Assembly: GCA_964036295.1 (NCBI GenBank)
Contig: OZ038470.1
Location: 7,841,078 to 7,905,077, forward strand
Direction: 5' to 3'
Length of the DNA: 64,000 bases
DNA from: Plumapathes pennacea
Lineage: Eukaryota > Cnidaria > Anthozoa > Antipatharia > Myriopathidae
The translations under genes were made by a program, and so were the position numbers. Positions within the stretch are counted from its first letter, which is position 1. Every line of letters begins with the position of its first letter. Below, piece by piece: positions 45,134-58,078 of the stretch. A model generated the notes under the pieces. That model ran no database searches. It saw only the letters and a program-made list of their open reading frames with translations, and was not told the DNA's origin.

Positions 45134-46007
45134 TATATTTTGTTTTATTTTATTTTATTTTTATTTTATTCTTTATCTTTTTTGCATTTGTTACGCTTTT
45201 TGAGAATTGCATTGGTTGGAGGAAGGTTTGAAATATTATCGGCCAAATGCCGACTTTTGAGTCCGTTTCAGGGCTTTAGAGTCAACTCCAGAGTATCTCA
45301 CAGTCAAGGCCATCCAGTTTACAGCTGCAATCACTTCACTGTCATTCTATCCAGCATATCCAGTACTCGGCGTAAATAACATTCGCCAGCATTCGCTAGT
45401 GTAACGAAAGCTCACTTAATTGGAGGCGTGGACTGAGGTTAGCAGGTCACAATTTCACAAGTGTAATTGCTAGTTGAGGCAGTTATGCTGCGCGACGTTG
45501 CAGTTGTTGCATGTCTGTGTGTGCGCATGAGTGTACGTTTGAGTGCATATCCTTGCACGCCTTTTTGTGTGCGCGCCGTGCGTTTCGCATGCGTTGTCGT
45601 GTTGTGTGCGCATCTGCGTGTGCGTGCGTGTTTGCGCACGTGTGTGCCAGTACATTCACGTGTTCGTGCGTGGCTTCATTGCATCGATTCTCGCAGAAAT
45701 GAGCACCTATTTTTATTTAACGGCAGGTCGTCAACAGTAATCTATCATCCCCTTACCGAATGTAACAACTGATCTCTTGCGTACGGCTAGCGGATCAAAC
45801 CGAGCCGGGGTGACCCTCGTGTTAGCCGCCCACTGTGAGGCGACATCACAAAATCACGCAGAGTGCAACAGCACAACCTTAGTTTGACTTACTTTTCCCT
45901 GTTCTCCAGATGAACGCCGCACTGGCGAGGAACAACAGTTCAAGACGCCAAGCCACCAACTTTGATGAACAGACGTGAACACGTGCCAGCACGGACGCAT
46001 TGCGCAT
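43296..46007 (-). CDS. Unrecognised secreted-type protein (tentative gene model A)
   Basis: I do not recognise the family. Tentative exons on the minus strand: 46007-45893, a 23-nt microexon 45324-45302 (speculative), 44737-44431, 43543-43296. With the microexon the phases fit and the model totals 693 nt (230 aa). Exon 1 (MRNASVLARVHV...) has a hydrophobic run LELLFLASAAFIW and could be a signal peptide. The third exon carries RKRFLLSFPDPRKD and NVTLRMIRTIDRLK. It has a good donor (gtatgt) and the reading continues after 'gattag' into a cysteine-rich last exon (NCDNRGPD, LRICCSLRHRHCGETEC) that ends REFRVK. The two downstream exons are the better supported part. The first exon and the microexon could belong to nothing. 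Confidence 0.4.
45090..45180. repeat. (TTA)n microsatellite followed by TTTTA repeats
   Basis: About 13 TTA units (45093-45132) pass into a TTTTA-rich tract. The long Leu-rich open frame here is an artefact. Confidence 0.95.
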
Positions 46008-46358
46008 GCACCAAGCATGCACACGAGTAATAAAATGCTCCTTCCAATATTTGCCTGGGGTGAGCAAATTTTATTAGGGAAATTAAGTAATAAAGGGATC
46101 TTTCAGCGGTTTGACCCGTACAGGAAATCAGCTCTGAAAACTCAATGATTTTCCTGTGCTACTGGCTTTCAGCTTTTAATTGACAGTTCCGACAGTTGTG
46201 CTGGGACTACCATTGGTCAGGTACGTGAAACTCATAGTCGAGATTCATCTCAGTGTAGCATTGAAAGAAAGTCTTGAAACAAAATCGGATGCAACTGTTG
46301 GTGAGTATACTATAAAATGAACTCATCTGGGTCGATTCTGCGCAGAGACTCGGGCGGT

Positions 46359-46636
46359 TTATAAAACATAAGGTTTTATTGACATGGCCAAGTACTGAAC
46401 CGTTAGTCTCCACACGGTGCATGGTCGGCAGAGCTCTGGATCAAAGTTCCACTGTCGCTACAGTAAAACAAACAGATGAGTGACATTTTTGGCGTTACTA
46501 AGATGTACTTGTAGTTTTTACTTACACAGTCGTGTCTATCATTTAGCCTTGGCTTCACTAGTGTAAAACACACACGCAGTGTGATCTTAATTTGCTTCGT
46601 GTGCAAAGGCATTTGGTCGGAGTTATTGATTTTGTA
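46359..46636 (-). CDS. Terminal exons of a second unrecognised gene (tentative model B)
   Basis: Two phase-matched segments on the minus strand look like spliced exons: 46636-46526 (after 'catttcag', ending TGT before gtaagt) and 46457-46359 (after 'actgtag', ending TAA). Both are phase 0. Together they read YKINNSDQMPLHTKQIKI through RHDC, then RQWNFDPELCRPCTVWRL to SIKPYVL. The earlier exons were not found. No domain is recognised. The short length makes chance possible. Confidence 0.3.
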
Positions 46637-47739
46637 CTGAAATGAATTTTGTCTCAAAGGTTTTTGGCTTGTGGCTGATACGGGCTTGAACACAGAGGCG
46701 CACAAGGCTTTCACTCAAAGGATCACCAGTCACCCGCCGCGCAATTCCGGAAGCAGGTGAATTTTTATTGCATTCTTTAAGCAACCTTTCCGCCTGTTGT
46801 CGCCTTTCCGTCTGGTCTTATAATAGCCACTGCGCAGCAACTGCATGTTATCAGATTGACATTTTTTATATCAAAACCCTTTAATGAGAATTCCAACTCT
46901 GAGAGGCCTTTTTTTTTTTTACAAATCATTCTTGATTTGCTATTTGATCAAGCTTTGCTGCTGAGCTCTAAAGACTTTCGGAAAGCACTCATACAGCTTT
47001 GATAGAGAAACTTTCACTGGGACTAATTCATTCCAGACTCCAGCAGTTGTTAGTAAAGTTTTAATACCACTTAAGTCTCCACTCACTCATACTACTAACG
47101 GCTAATTTGTCAATTGACAATTGCAACCAAATTAGAGGTGCACAGCCGGCGCGAGACTACAAAAAGCGACAAAACTGCATACCCAGCCGAACAAGAACGA
47201 GGTCTCGACAAGCGCGTAACTCGTCAATTTCAGTCCGGTATACTAGCGGCAAACTCGCAGAATAACACATTTCTAATGAAGGCATCCTTCTGCTCTGAAT
47301 GGCCAGAGGGATTATCTCAATCAAGATAAGGTTTACACAAGTTCTTTCGACCAATGACATTTTAAGTATCTTATAGTGTTACAGATTTAGGGGCCGGTTT
47401 CCTTGGCGTTTTACCCAAGAGAGGTATACAAGTGAAAAAGAACTGTGATTTTCCTTTTTTCGTACTGCTAATCTAATGACGAACAATTCAAAACCACATT
47501 TCCGGCAACTTCTATTGATGATAATTAGACGCGAAGAAGAAAATTCTGACCCATGACACAGAAGTAACCGCTAAAAACGTGTGTTATACTATTACAAACG
47601 CGAGCAAAGAATAACGCAGAACTTCAGGGACCTGAAACACCCTCCTTCACTGGATCCATCACAGGCGCATCAACTATTCACGCATTTCTTTATAAGTCGA
47701 AGTGCGCAGTTTACATGAGAACTGACAACTTGGGTAGTT

Positions 47740-47744
47740 TGTGT

Positions 47745-47775
<31 letters not shown>

Positions 47776-47815
47776 GGGGGGGGGAAGGGGGGAAGGGGGG
47801 GGGGATGGGATGAGA
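47740..47815. repeat. (GT)n plus poly(G) tract
   Basis: A GT dinucleotide run (47740-47758) continues into about 26 consecutive G and further G-rich sequence. Such tracts are length-unstable and prone to assembly error. Confidence 0.95.
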
Positions 47816-48427
47816 TGGTGGCAAAAGGACCGGTCTCGGGAACGGCGCACACCGTTCTAAGACGGACATCTGATGGGAGCGGTTGCCGTTTCTTCAGTTA
47901 TCCACTCGACCAACTTTTAGACGGACACTTCTCCAAAACGGACATTTGGAGACTGGTCCGATGGTGTCCGTCTAAGAGGGAGTTGACTAAATAGGCACGC
48001 CCCGGGTGGCTCAGGGAGGAGGTTTTCCTTGGTCTCCGGACAACTTTGTCCGTATCGACAAGGCCTTACCCAGGGTTGTATAGGTTATCACATCACTACT
48101 TTCACATTCCAAATAGATGCATAAACGGAACGCTAGTCTCTGTGAGAACCAGTTTAGGTCTGCGACGGCGTAACGGTAAAACGTATCAATTGATCGGTGG
48201 AACGTTACGGCGTTCAGCCATCTAGTTTTAGGTGAACCAGAGGCTCTTACATATATCTGTATGGTTTATGGATACATTGGCCCTGGCAACTGCCACTTTC
48301 ACGATCCAAGGCTCAATGGGAAACACTCCGAACAAAAACGGACATTTTTAAACTCCGTCCAACGACCTGAACACAGCCACAACAAAATTCCATTGAACTG
48401 ACTGTCATTTAAATGTGCGGCATGCCG

Positions 48428-48476
48428 GATAGCTCAGTCCACATGGTTCTCAAGGTCGAATCATTGGCAGTCGAGC
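48428..48476 (+). other. Possible tRNA-derived fragment
   Basis: The string gccggatagctcagtc resembles the 5' half and A-box of tRNA-Lys. A B-box-like 'ggtcgaatc' follows at only about 30 bp, too close for a real tRNA, and the anticodon arm is missing. It may be the head of a decayed SINE. Confidence 0.25.
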
Positions 48477-49804
48477 GGTTTTTAAGTAGCAAGACGTTAA
48501 ATTTTGACAAGACAATGCACCAATCTTATAATCACTATAAGAACCAACAAAAGTAGTGAAGTGTCGAGTGATTTTGCGGGCGTTCATCTGGAAAACCCAA
48601 CTGAACTAATTAGTGCAGAAAACTTAGTTTATCCGCCAATGTGGCCGAAATAGTGGCCTGGTGGACGAGCTCTCTATACTATCAGCATCAAATAACTGCA
48701 ATATCGGTGCCATGATAACAATAATAGTAATAAAGAAAACAGATATTTGAAATAATAACACCTAAAGAACAAGTGAAGAATGTATCTTCTCGAATTCAAT
48801 TTAGTAGAAAATTCACTCCTCAAACTGTGAAAAAAGGGGGAAAACTAATCACGAGATTATATGATGATAAATCATTCATAGAACATGATATATCTTTTAC
48901 AAAATTCACCACAAAAAGAAAGAAAGGGATCTATTTTTAAAAGCCCAACATGGAATGTATTACGAGGATAGATGTATGCAAATAGAAAGAGAGGACAGCC
49001 TAGCTGACCTGATTTATAACACCAAATCTTGAAACTGTGAGTGCACAGGCAGTGAATTAAACAGAAATTAGAGATTGAATGAGAAGAGAGGGTCTTGAGT
49101 ATCGCACGCAGTCGGCTGGTCAGGGAGCCAATGAGAGATGTCAAGAGTCACAGCGATAACTCCGGATGTCGGACCAGTTGAGTTATGCGACCCACTGAGA
49201 GCCAACTGAGTATCGGCGACAATAACTAACTTTCAACTTCCTCTCCGTTAATTTGCTCAGCTTTGACATATAGCGACCTACTCACACATCTCTATTAAAC
49301 CAAAAAAATAAGCCGAGCAAGAAAGAAAGAAAGCTCTGTCTGATTCCTTGTGGGAGGGCCGGAATTCTTCCGGATCTTCCAATTTAGTTCTGTCCGGTTT
49401 GAAACGCAGTAATTGGTTTTTGTGGTTAGCAAAGAATAAATAAATAGAAATACAAGTGCTGAACGGTTATTAACATGCACCCGGGATAACATTCAATCCG
49501 GATCAAAGTGTCAGTCGGATTGATTCGTGCACAATTCACCTCTTAATGCGCTTGCGAAAAGCTCGGTCAAACTAAACAGAGGGAGACAATCAAAATCATG
49601 GTACGTAGTATAAGAGCAAGCCAATCTGGGCCATGATCGGCAGTCAAACAGGGCCATCAAACCTAGTGGGCTTACGAAATAGTACTGGACCACGTGCTGT
49701 AGTCTAATTCTCTTAAAATTGAATGTGATTAGGGTGGTTCCATCCGGCCTGTATATATATTTTTGTGCTAAGATATGAAGAGAACAGTGGCTGACTGTAA
49801 GCTC

Positions 49805-50278
49805 TCAATGAATGGTAACGGAAATGCTGTGCAGATTAGAACGGCGAGTGACAAACTGAAGAAATAAGCATGCGCAACCGTTTTCCGATAATTTTGTAGT
49901 ATAAAAGGTTTTGGCCTGACGCCAACGGCTCGCCTGTCTATCACTGCCTTGTATCGGTCTCAAAACCAGAGTTTCGACACTTCGACCAAAATGCACACGG
50001 CCGTAAACTGAATTAAATTGCACGCGAAGAATTTGCCTCGGATTGATGCGGACCAGACCCGTTTGGTTTGAAGTCAATTGCCAATTAGTATACTTCTGGT
50101 TGATATAAAAGCGCATCTTTTCTTGGCACAGGGTTTGGCCAAGGCCTTGTAAAGGGACTTTGTACCTCGGGACTTTTTCCAACGGCCCCGAACACGCCCC
50201 ATCCGATTTGGCGTGCTGCACGTGGGTGTGTTGAAGAAGAAAGGACAGGCGCAGCAACCTTGACATTTCGGCAGTCAC
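49805..50278 (-). CDS. 157-codon open reading frame, function unknown
   Basis: The longest unassigned open frame in this part of the window starts MTAEMSRLLRLSFLLQ, a possible signal peptide. It includes CQEKMRFYINQKYTNWQL and VRINPRQILRVQFNSVYG, which look more protein-like than random frames. No family is recognised. A splice acceptor-like 'atttcttcag' lies inside the frame near its 3' end, so it may be part of a spliced gene. It is upstream of models A and B on the same strand and could be a 5' exon of B. Confidence 0.3.
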   Translation of the reverse strand: MTAEMSRLLRLSFLLQHTHVQHAKSDGACSGPLEKVPRYKVPLQGLGQTLCQEKMRFYINQKYTNWQLTSNQTGLVRINPRQILRVQFNSVYGRVHFGRSVETLVLRPIQGSDRQASRWRQAKTFYTTKLSENGCACLFLQFVTRRSNLHSISVTIH

Positions 50279-53200
50279 GACACGGCCGGCCGGCTATCGC
50301 TGTCTTCCCCCTGCGCTCTAAAAGGTACGGACACTTTAATTTATCTCCCGAGGCACAATATTCTCGTTATTTCGAGTGAGTTGCACAAGTGAGCTCGGCG
50401 CTCGGGGACAGTCTTCGCTGTATACCTTCAAATTCTGTAGTGTTTGGGGAAGTTCTAGCAGAATGTAGTGGGTAAAATATTCCCCTTGGTTTGATGGTGG
50501 CTTGACCAGTTTTGTAGTCCGTACTATTGATAAATTGCGCGAGCAAACCTTGCATGATTACACTTAATAGGGCAATTTGTCAACGGACGCGAACCGAACT
50601 CCGACGCGCGCACACGGCTTCGAGTTGGCCGGCATGCCGAGAAACACAAAAAATTAACAATGAGAACCAGTGGTTCGCTATTAAAACTCCATAACCGTTA
50701 TACACAAATCTCTATAAAGGTTCGATCACGGCACTCGTAGTGAAATTTCTCGACTATAAATATAAACTCTGAATGGCATTCTTGATGTCCTAAATAAGTA
50801 CATATTGAATTCATTTTCTATCATGCAATGACTCCTTTGCAGTGTTAAACTTTTAGTGCCCATGTTGGAACAACCTGAAAAAGGACTGGTAAAAGCCTGC
50901 ATTCTCAAATACGGAACACCTGAAAGAATTTTAACGGGCGAAGCAGGTTCGCATGTAAACAGAGAATTTCACTCAACGCGCACTGGCCATATAAATGCCG
51001 TAACGTTTTCACGAATTCTAAGCTAAGGGCTTTAATTAGTTTTATCTAGACTCAGACACAGTGGTTGTAAAAAGCAGCTTTAAAAGATGATACGATCATA
51101 AGCAGCTTGGCGTGTGTAAAATACAAGCGACCTTATACTACTTCCGAGATTTAACACCAATCCCATCCTTCGGTGTTACAGTACTCTTGCAGGCGCCAAG
51201 CATCTGTAAACAAATCTTAATTCGTCAAACATGGGTTTATTGATCACAGAATGTATCAGTTTTCATCAGTATTCTACAGTCCAAGGCTGCACACTTGATC
51301 GCAAAGCATTTTGAAAACAGAGTGTTTTTGTGAGTCTCGACATGAGTGCAGTCAGGCCTCGAGTGCTCTTTGTTTTTCTTGGTGAAGTATTTTTGACTGC
51401 AAGTTTTGGCCTTTGAGATGCCACCGCTTTCCTGTGTTGACTGAGTATGTCGTTGGTGATTCATTTAAGCCTATTAACAAGATCATATCCATATCAGGAA
51501 GCCCCAGAAGCCCCGGAGAGGAATTCTACAAAAACCTTCGGGAAAGGAAACGTTTTTGTCCTTAGTCAAACTGAAGATGCTTCTAAGCGAAGACGCTAGT
51601 TCTATTTTAAAAATACACAAACTTTCAATTAGTTTTAGTACTAGTTCTGTGGCGAATCACCGTATCTATATCGTGCATTATCCAATTAACTTTTGAACCG
51701 TATGGCTTGTATTACTTTTGTGCCGTTTCGCGCTGGTTTCATCACGAACAGGCGGTAGCGGAAAATAAGAGATTGACTTCATTATTAGTACATCAGAACA
51801 GAAAATTGATTCTGAGCAATATTTATAGAATTTCGATGGATATGGAATTTACAGCTGCGATTAAGTTAGCATTTCTGACGGTTGCTCCTGGAACGTGAAC
51901 GATAAATCAAGTCCTCGGACTTGTTCCAAAAGGTGCGGTTGTTCCGCTGTTCTTCCTGGCTCTGCAAATGTGTTTATCTCATTAGCGAGGTTTCCGGTTA
52001 AAATATGTCTTTTGTACGTAGCAAAAGAGCTCGAATCGACAAACGACAGATTCGCAGTGTTTATTTATTTGTCGATTAGTTAGTGGTTTGTTTCCTTGTG
52101 GCTATATTTTCATGTTGTGCTTGGACAAATATGCAGTTGAACGATACACCAACATGTCGAACAACTCAATTTTATACAAAGTTTCTGCATGTCGCTGATT
52201 GAATTTGACTCCCACAAGCAAAAACGGACCTGTTATGGAAAATACAAGCGAGTCAACGAGACAAAAACATGAAAAAAGCTAAAAAAGTCATGCATAAAGG
52301 CACATGTTTATCATAAACTATGCCCTAATTCATAAGTCAAGCAGTAATAGTAGTAGTAGTGGTAGTAGTAGTATACTTTATAGTTAATAGGAGCATAATT
52401 CTGAAAGTTTACACTTATTTCCATTGAAACTGTTCATGAAGGAGTGAACTTTTATGACACAGAGGAAACAGTATTACAGCGTCATTTGCGAAGAATTTGA
52501 GCTCTGCTGAGTTGTCCGCAAGATTTAGTATCACGCCTTTAATATTTCTGTGATCTTGTCCATAAAATATCTGGGTGGTTCAAATTAGGTCAGCGGCCTG
52601 CCGTACCGCTAAGCGCAGATTAAGGGTTGTGCATGCATCTCCGGGGTGCATCTCCGACGCCAACTCCAGTCTTATCAGGATGCGCGCGGTCCTCCTTTTC
52701 TTTCCAAGGTGTATTGCGAGTGCCCCGAGTTGCGAGCGCACCGCAATACGATCTTGGAGCCGGGAAAAGGAGGGACTGCTGGCAGTCACTAATTTCTACG
52801 TATTTACTGAACACACCCTTCGGTTCAGAAGGATGAAACGTGGCGGTAACACTGCACCAAGTTGAATGATTTGCTTTTGCTCTTAATTTTCAAAAAAAAT
52901 TACTAAACCGTTACAAAAGAAAGTAATCTCGATAATGGACTCCCAAGAAAGAGAATACAAACTAAAGTCGCCGTGGAAACTCAAACAGCACCGCAAACAC
53001 GCGGCGTCTTTATACAGCTCTGAAGCGGCGCACAAATGGCGGCGACGCCCATCCGTGCAGGCTGTGTAGAAAATATATTAAACGCGCATTCCAATGACGA
53101 AAAAGAGCCATTGGAGTTTGATATTGTCCTAGTCTCGTACTGAGCCCAACTTGGCCGGAACTCTAGAAAATGCCGGGGTGAGAAACTGGGAATTGAGTGA

Positions 53201-55896
53201 GTTTATGATAAACTAAACTTTTGTGGGAGATTAGAACTCCTTGGTTGAACGAAACCCGTTTGAAGATTGAGTAATTATACTAATACCTTGATGCCAAACA
53301 AAACCGGCGTTTTTGCCAATGAATTAAGTAAAACCTCCTGTAAAGTTATTTTCCCTCGCCAGCCATCAGTCGTCGATCTTTATTTCAGAATGTGAAAGTG
53401 ACCGGGTACTTGTTATAGCGGGACACATGCTAGCGTGATTTGTAAGGCCTTTTGTATGTCGCTTCAGAGTGAAAAAGCTCACAGACCACAAAGATAGAAC
53501 CGCAAGTTTTTGGTAAACTGTTTGTTTGTCACATAATAACGTTTTTGTAATACGTTAGTCCACTATTATCATTGCTTGAAACAACATTTTCCAGTTTGAC
53601 TGATTTAGGAACTACTACGCTTTCTGAACTATACTAAGAGGATTTTGAACTAAAAAGAAAAAACAAAAAACAAAATCAAGTTGTCAAAAATATTGGAAGG
53701 CATACAAAACAGTACATATTGCTCTGCGGTCCATGTACAGTCATTGTCTCCAGATTAAGACTTTGAACTCAGCATTACTTTACAACTCATGCACGCGTGC
53801 TTATACAAAGAGCAGGGCTCAACAAAGTGAAAAGAATAATTTATAGTCTCCTTTCTCTCCTTTGATGCTGGTAAACCGCCGATTCGCGGCAGGATAAGCC
53901 GCTTTGATCTTCGCTTTTTCCGAGAGCGGTCACTTCGTCCCGTCTGTCCTGCGGCTTTACAACTGCGAGAAATACGCTTTGCATTGTTGCTAAACAAAAC
54001 CAGGCGTTAAACGGAGAGTCGTTAAACCGACAATGACAACTGTTCTGGCAAAAACGAAAGGGCAAAAAGGAATTTGAACCGCGTGGATAAGTCGTAATGT
54101 ACAATCAATGATTTTTTGTACATTTGGGTTTTGAAGCGCTTGACCTTTTTCAGTAGAAGTAACTCCACCAGTTTGGCATGGGGGGTTGCGAGTGGCTATA
54201 TGTGGGGTATTAGAAAACGCGCTAATTTGCCTCTAAAACTACCGACGTTTCCTTGTTTACCTGTGAGATTGGACAATTGTCCTTTTACATGAAAAGACTG
54301 CCCGCTTTTCGGCTAATCTTAATTATCAGTTTCTCGCCGGTTTTCATTCAAATACGCGCCCTTGGCACCCGCTACTAGATCAAATACGAATTTCCTGCGC
54401 AGGAGAATAAACAAACGACTTAAGTGCTTTTACAAACAGTGGCGAATGCTTTGCTGTTTATTAACCTATTTAAAATCCATTTCTAATGCCAGAAAGTAAA
54501 CGTTGCGAACTCGTGATGAGCGATTCGCAACATTTCTGATGTTATACTAGTCTTCATTCGTGAAGGAAATCAACATGTCTCATTATGAAAAAGATACCCT
54601 GTGAATATAGTTCAGGAAGCCTGTTCAACAATACAGCTGTTTTTCCTTGATATTAATCCACAGAACAGCCAAGACATCCCGAACATAGCAGGGATTCTCG
54701 AACGACCTACGTAAATGTCGGGCCTTTTATTTGCTATTCCTTAATCGGAAACTAATTCAAGTTTAGCCATACGGAGCCACATTCTTATGCTAATCGTGTC
54801 CCTGCCCTCATTGTGTTCTATAGAGTGTATAACAAAGAACCGAACTCATCTCTTTGAAGCAATGGCTTTAAAAGACAAGACGTGAGCCTCTGACCGTACA
54901 AAACTTCAAGCCATTCCACACAAGAGAGACGTTTGGTCAAAACACTGGCAGTATCATCTTGGAGGAGCACGGGCCAGACCAGCTGATGGAGTATACAACT
55001 GTAAGTCTTTATTCCGTGTGTTTAGTTGTCCGGTATCTGTAATCGCCACACAATTTTTGTTTTCATGAAGTAAAGCGGGTCAAAGATCTTGCACTGACAG
55101 GGTCTTTAGGGTATAAGACCAAAATGTACGTGCAGAGAACTCTGCACAAGACTTTTATACGGGAAATAACAACCTTCATAATACGGTCCTCAAAATTTAT
55201 TTAGCTTAAATTGCGCCCAAACTGCTGCAAAATATCCTGGTCTCGACCGCCAAAGTTAAATGTGTTGTTTTTACAGTTGAACCGGACCTTGTGGTCACCA
55301 AAAGAACTTACAACTGTATTGTAGCAAACGTGAGCCAACACATGAAGGGAAAAAAAAGCTGAGGTCAATATTTTAGTAAGTGCTAATTATCGCACAGCGT
55401 CGAGAAACGTAGATTGCAAAATGCTGACTTCAAGAATTTACCTCAAGGTGGTGGCTATAAACTGTTTCTTTTTAGCCTGAGGTGACGCGAAAAAGTAAAG
55501 AAAAGTAATACAACTCTTTCGCCGCTATGTTTATTCAAAACTGATTTGTTGCAGCAATAGCACAGGTGAACAGTCCTTTTATGGAGAAACAGCGATCAAT
55601 ATTTTTTATAAATGTAGAGCGCACGCTAGCTTGAGATGTTCGCAAAAACAATCGGAGCAACAAAGCCGTCCAAAAAAAGCATAAAAACGAATGCAGACGC
55701 AGATATTGGAACACGTGCACGTATTAGTCAATGGCTTCATGAAAAACACAGCATCGATGATCGAATTATCAAACAATTTACCTTGGTTTCAGAATTGTCT
55801 CTTTCTATGATAAACTGTAGTAAACTGATGTGATCTGTTGTGATGGAAAACGGAGCTTCGAGAGGCATAATAGAAAATCACAGTAACATAAGGAGA

Positions 55897-55937
<41 letters not shown>

Positions 55938-57661
55938 CGTGCTCTCCGGAAACTAGTGTATGACAGCTTCGTGTTACTCCAACAATCGATTCGTGGCTTA
56001 TCCGCAGAGACAAGCCTTATCCTATCCTATCATAATTTGGTCACAAAAAAATAAAAGAATGGAAAAAATGCGAGGAATGCTTGTTAGACAGATTTGATTG
56101 TTTTTCAACTAGTCTAGGCCCTCGACCGCTCCTTCACTGTTGTGACCGCCATGAGATTACGACCGATAGAGGTATTTGTCCACTTTGTTGTGAGTTCCGT
56201 TTACAAACCACAATGATCAAGTTCTTCACATCACTGTATAATGTACGTGAGAGCTTTAGTTATTTCCTGAATCCCAATGCGTAGTTTTCTACGCTCAACT
56301 TCGACAAGAAAGACGAACAGAATACATAGCTGATCTGGAATGAATTGGATAAGTTGCAAGTCCAGAAAGCATAATAATGGTTGGTCAATATCCTAAGACA
56401 ACATGTAACACGCCTGTTTGGTCTAGTATCGCAACTGCAGCACACACATATACTGATTCTTGATTCACTGACTGGCTGACTCTCTCTCATATTCCACTCG
56501 CATATTCACTCACTCACTTGCACAGTTTATTCATTGACTCAGTTAATGATTCGCCCACTTTGCATGGCCAAACAACACATGGCGCTCCCAGACAAAACAA
56601 GAGAAGTAAAATATTCTTAATAGACTCCATACTCCGGGACAATAGCTGCAAAGGTCGCTCCTACAACATACTGAATATTTCATTTCCGGTAGGTGGAGAA
56701 GACGAGATTGACAAAGTATGACTCTTAGTCTCAATGAAACCACAAATTTCCGAAGTACACAATACGGCTCCAATAGTGGATGCAAATGAGATTATCACAC
56801 AACAAAGCGAACCTGTCGAAAATCAACTTCATATTGTTTGATTTGGCCAACAGTTCTATTTTCTGACCACAGCAGCTTTATACAACATATACGTTTTCAA
56901 GTTTATTAGTTCAGATTTAGAAGCTCCTCTATTCGAGTGGCAGCACGTGTCGATAAAGCTTGTCTTACGAATTGTAAACGCTGGGTTCGATATGTGACAC
57001 AACACGAGAATGAGAAAGTGGGCAGGAAAAGAATTCAATTTGAAGGCATCCTGCCAAAACGAGATCAAAACCGGGTATTGGCAATGAATTGTGCTGTCCT
57101 TGGGACTTGGCCATTTTCTACGTCAACAGAATGTCAAAAGAACCCCTGCCAGTTGGTGCAACTCGGGATTACTGAGTGCCAAATTTAACTATCTACCTCT
57201 ATTAATAGGCCTTCTTTAGCTCATGCTTTTGTTTTGTTGTTTTAAAACACTGTTCTCTCCCATAAGACAACGGGGACAGCTTTGGAGGCGGTAACAATCG
57301 CGTTGTTTTGCTCTATGCGTTTCAATAGCTCTCACTGTGATCTCTAGTTCCGCCTTTGCTGACTTTGAAAAAAAGGAACATGTCGGGATTAAGACGAAAC
57401 CACGGGAAGCCAAAGCTTGTATAGAGACCAAAGCGGCAAATTACTCTAGAAAGTTCCACCGAGGAACAATGAAAACGAAACAGCCCGACGTCAGCGCCAC
57501 TCAGTTGTCAAAAAATTGAATGCAGCAACTCGAGCCAGTTCGTGATTGAAGCGTATTTTCAATTTTTTTGTGTACAGTATTTTGATGCGATTAGTTTGAC
57601 GCAATTATCATATCACTTACTAATCTTTGACACAATAAAATTGTTCCCTACGTGCTTCATT

Positions 57662-57663
<2 letters not shown>
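50279..57663. other. Long stretch without a supported gene
   Basis: I find no recognisable protein here. There are short AT-rich simple repeats, (GTA)n near 52342-52373 and (AAT)n at 55899-55934. A few isolated open frames sit next to splice-like sites (56518-56721 and 57337-57519, plus strand). Upstream exons or the promoter of the FGF gene at 58079 may lie within it; for example a donor-like cagctgatg...acaact|gtaagt ends near 55001. Confidence 0.45.

Positions 57664-57693
<30 letters not shown>
57664..57693. repeat. Poly(A) run after an AATAAA
   Basis: Thirty consecutive A follow 'gcttcattgc', about 30 bp after 'acacaataaaattg'. This spacing is what a retroposed transcript leaves. The sequence before it (open frame 57337-57519) has no recognised parent gene, so the retrocopy idea is unproven. 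Confidence 0.5.
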
Positions 57694-57696
<3 letters not shown>

Positions 57697-58078
57697 TTGC
57701 TAATCGTACAATATCACGTCTAAAAGAAGCATTTATTATCATTATTGCTGACTTTTAACGGTACATGGTGTTAGGGAAATTGAGAAATTTGACTTTTTTT
57801 CTTAGCCTGAGTTATCTACAGAGTCAAAAACATTCGTCGCAAAGCCACCAGAGACAATACTGCATTCTTTCCAACTTACTATGGTATTGGCAGGGAAACC
57901 GCAAACTTTTATCCTGCTCACTGATTAGATATCTTAAGTGGAAATACAAGGTGATTGCTCTGACGAAGGGCTAACCCTCAATACGTCAGCCAACAATATG
58001 TCCCCATCAACCTTAGGTTGATACAATCTGTATCTAAAGGTTTGTTGTCTGTGCTTGATTCTACAGCTTCTCAAAACC

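Noticed and set aside
45439-45772. Cys/Val/Arg-rich frames on both strands
   Set aside because: The region is a degenerate gtgcg/gtgtg repeat; frames on both strands are low complexity.
48428-48476. tRNA-Lys gene
   Set aside because: The A-box-like start is present, but the anticodon arm is missing and the B-box spacing is far too short; kept only as a possible tRNA-derived fragment.
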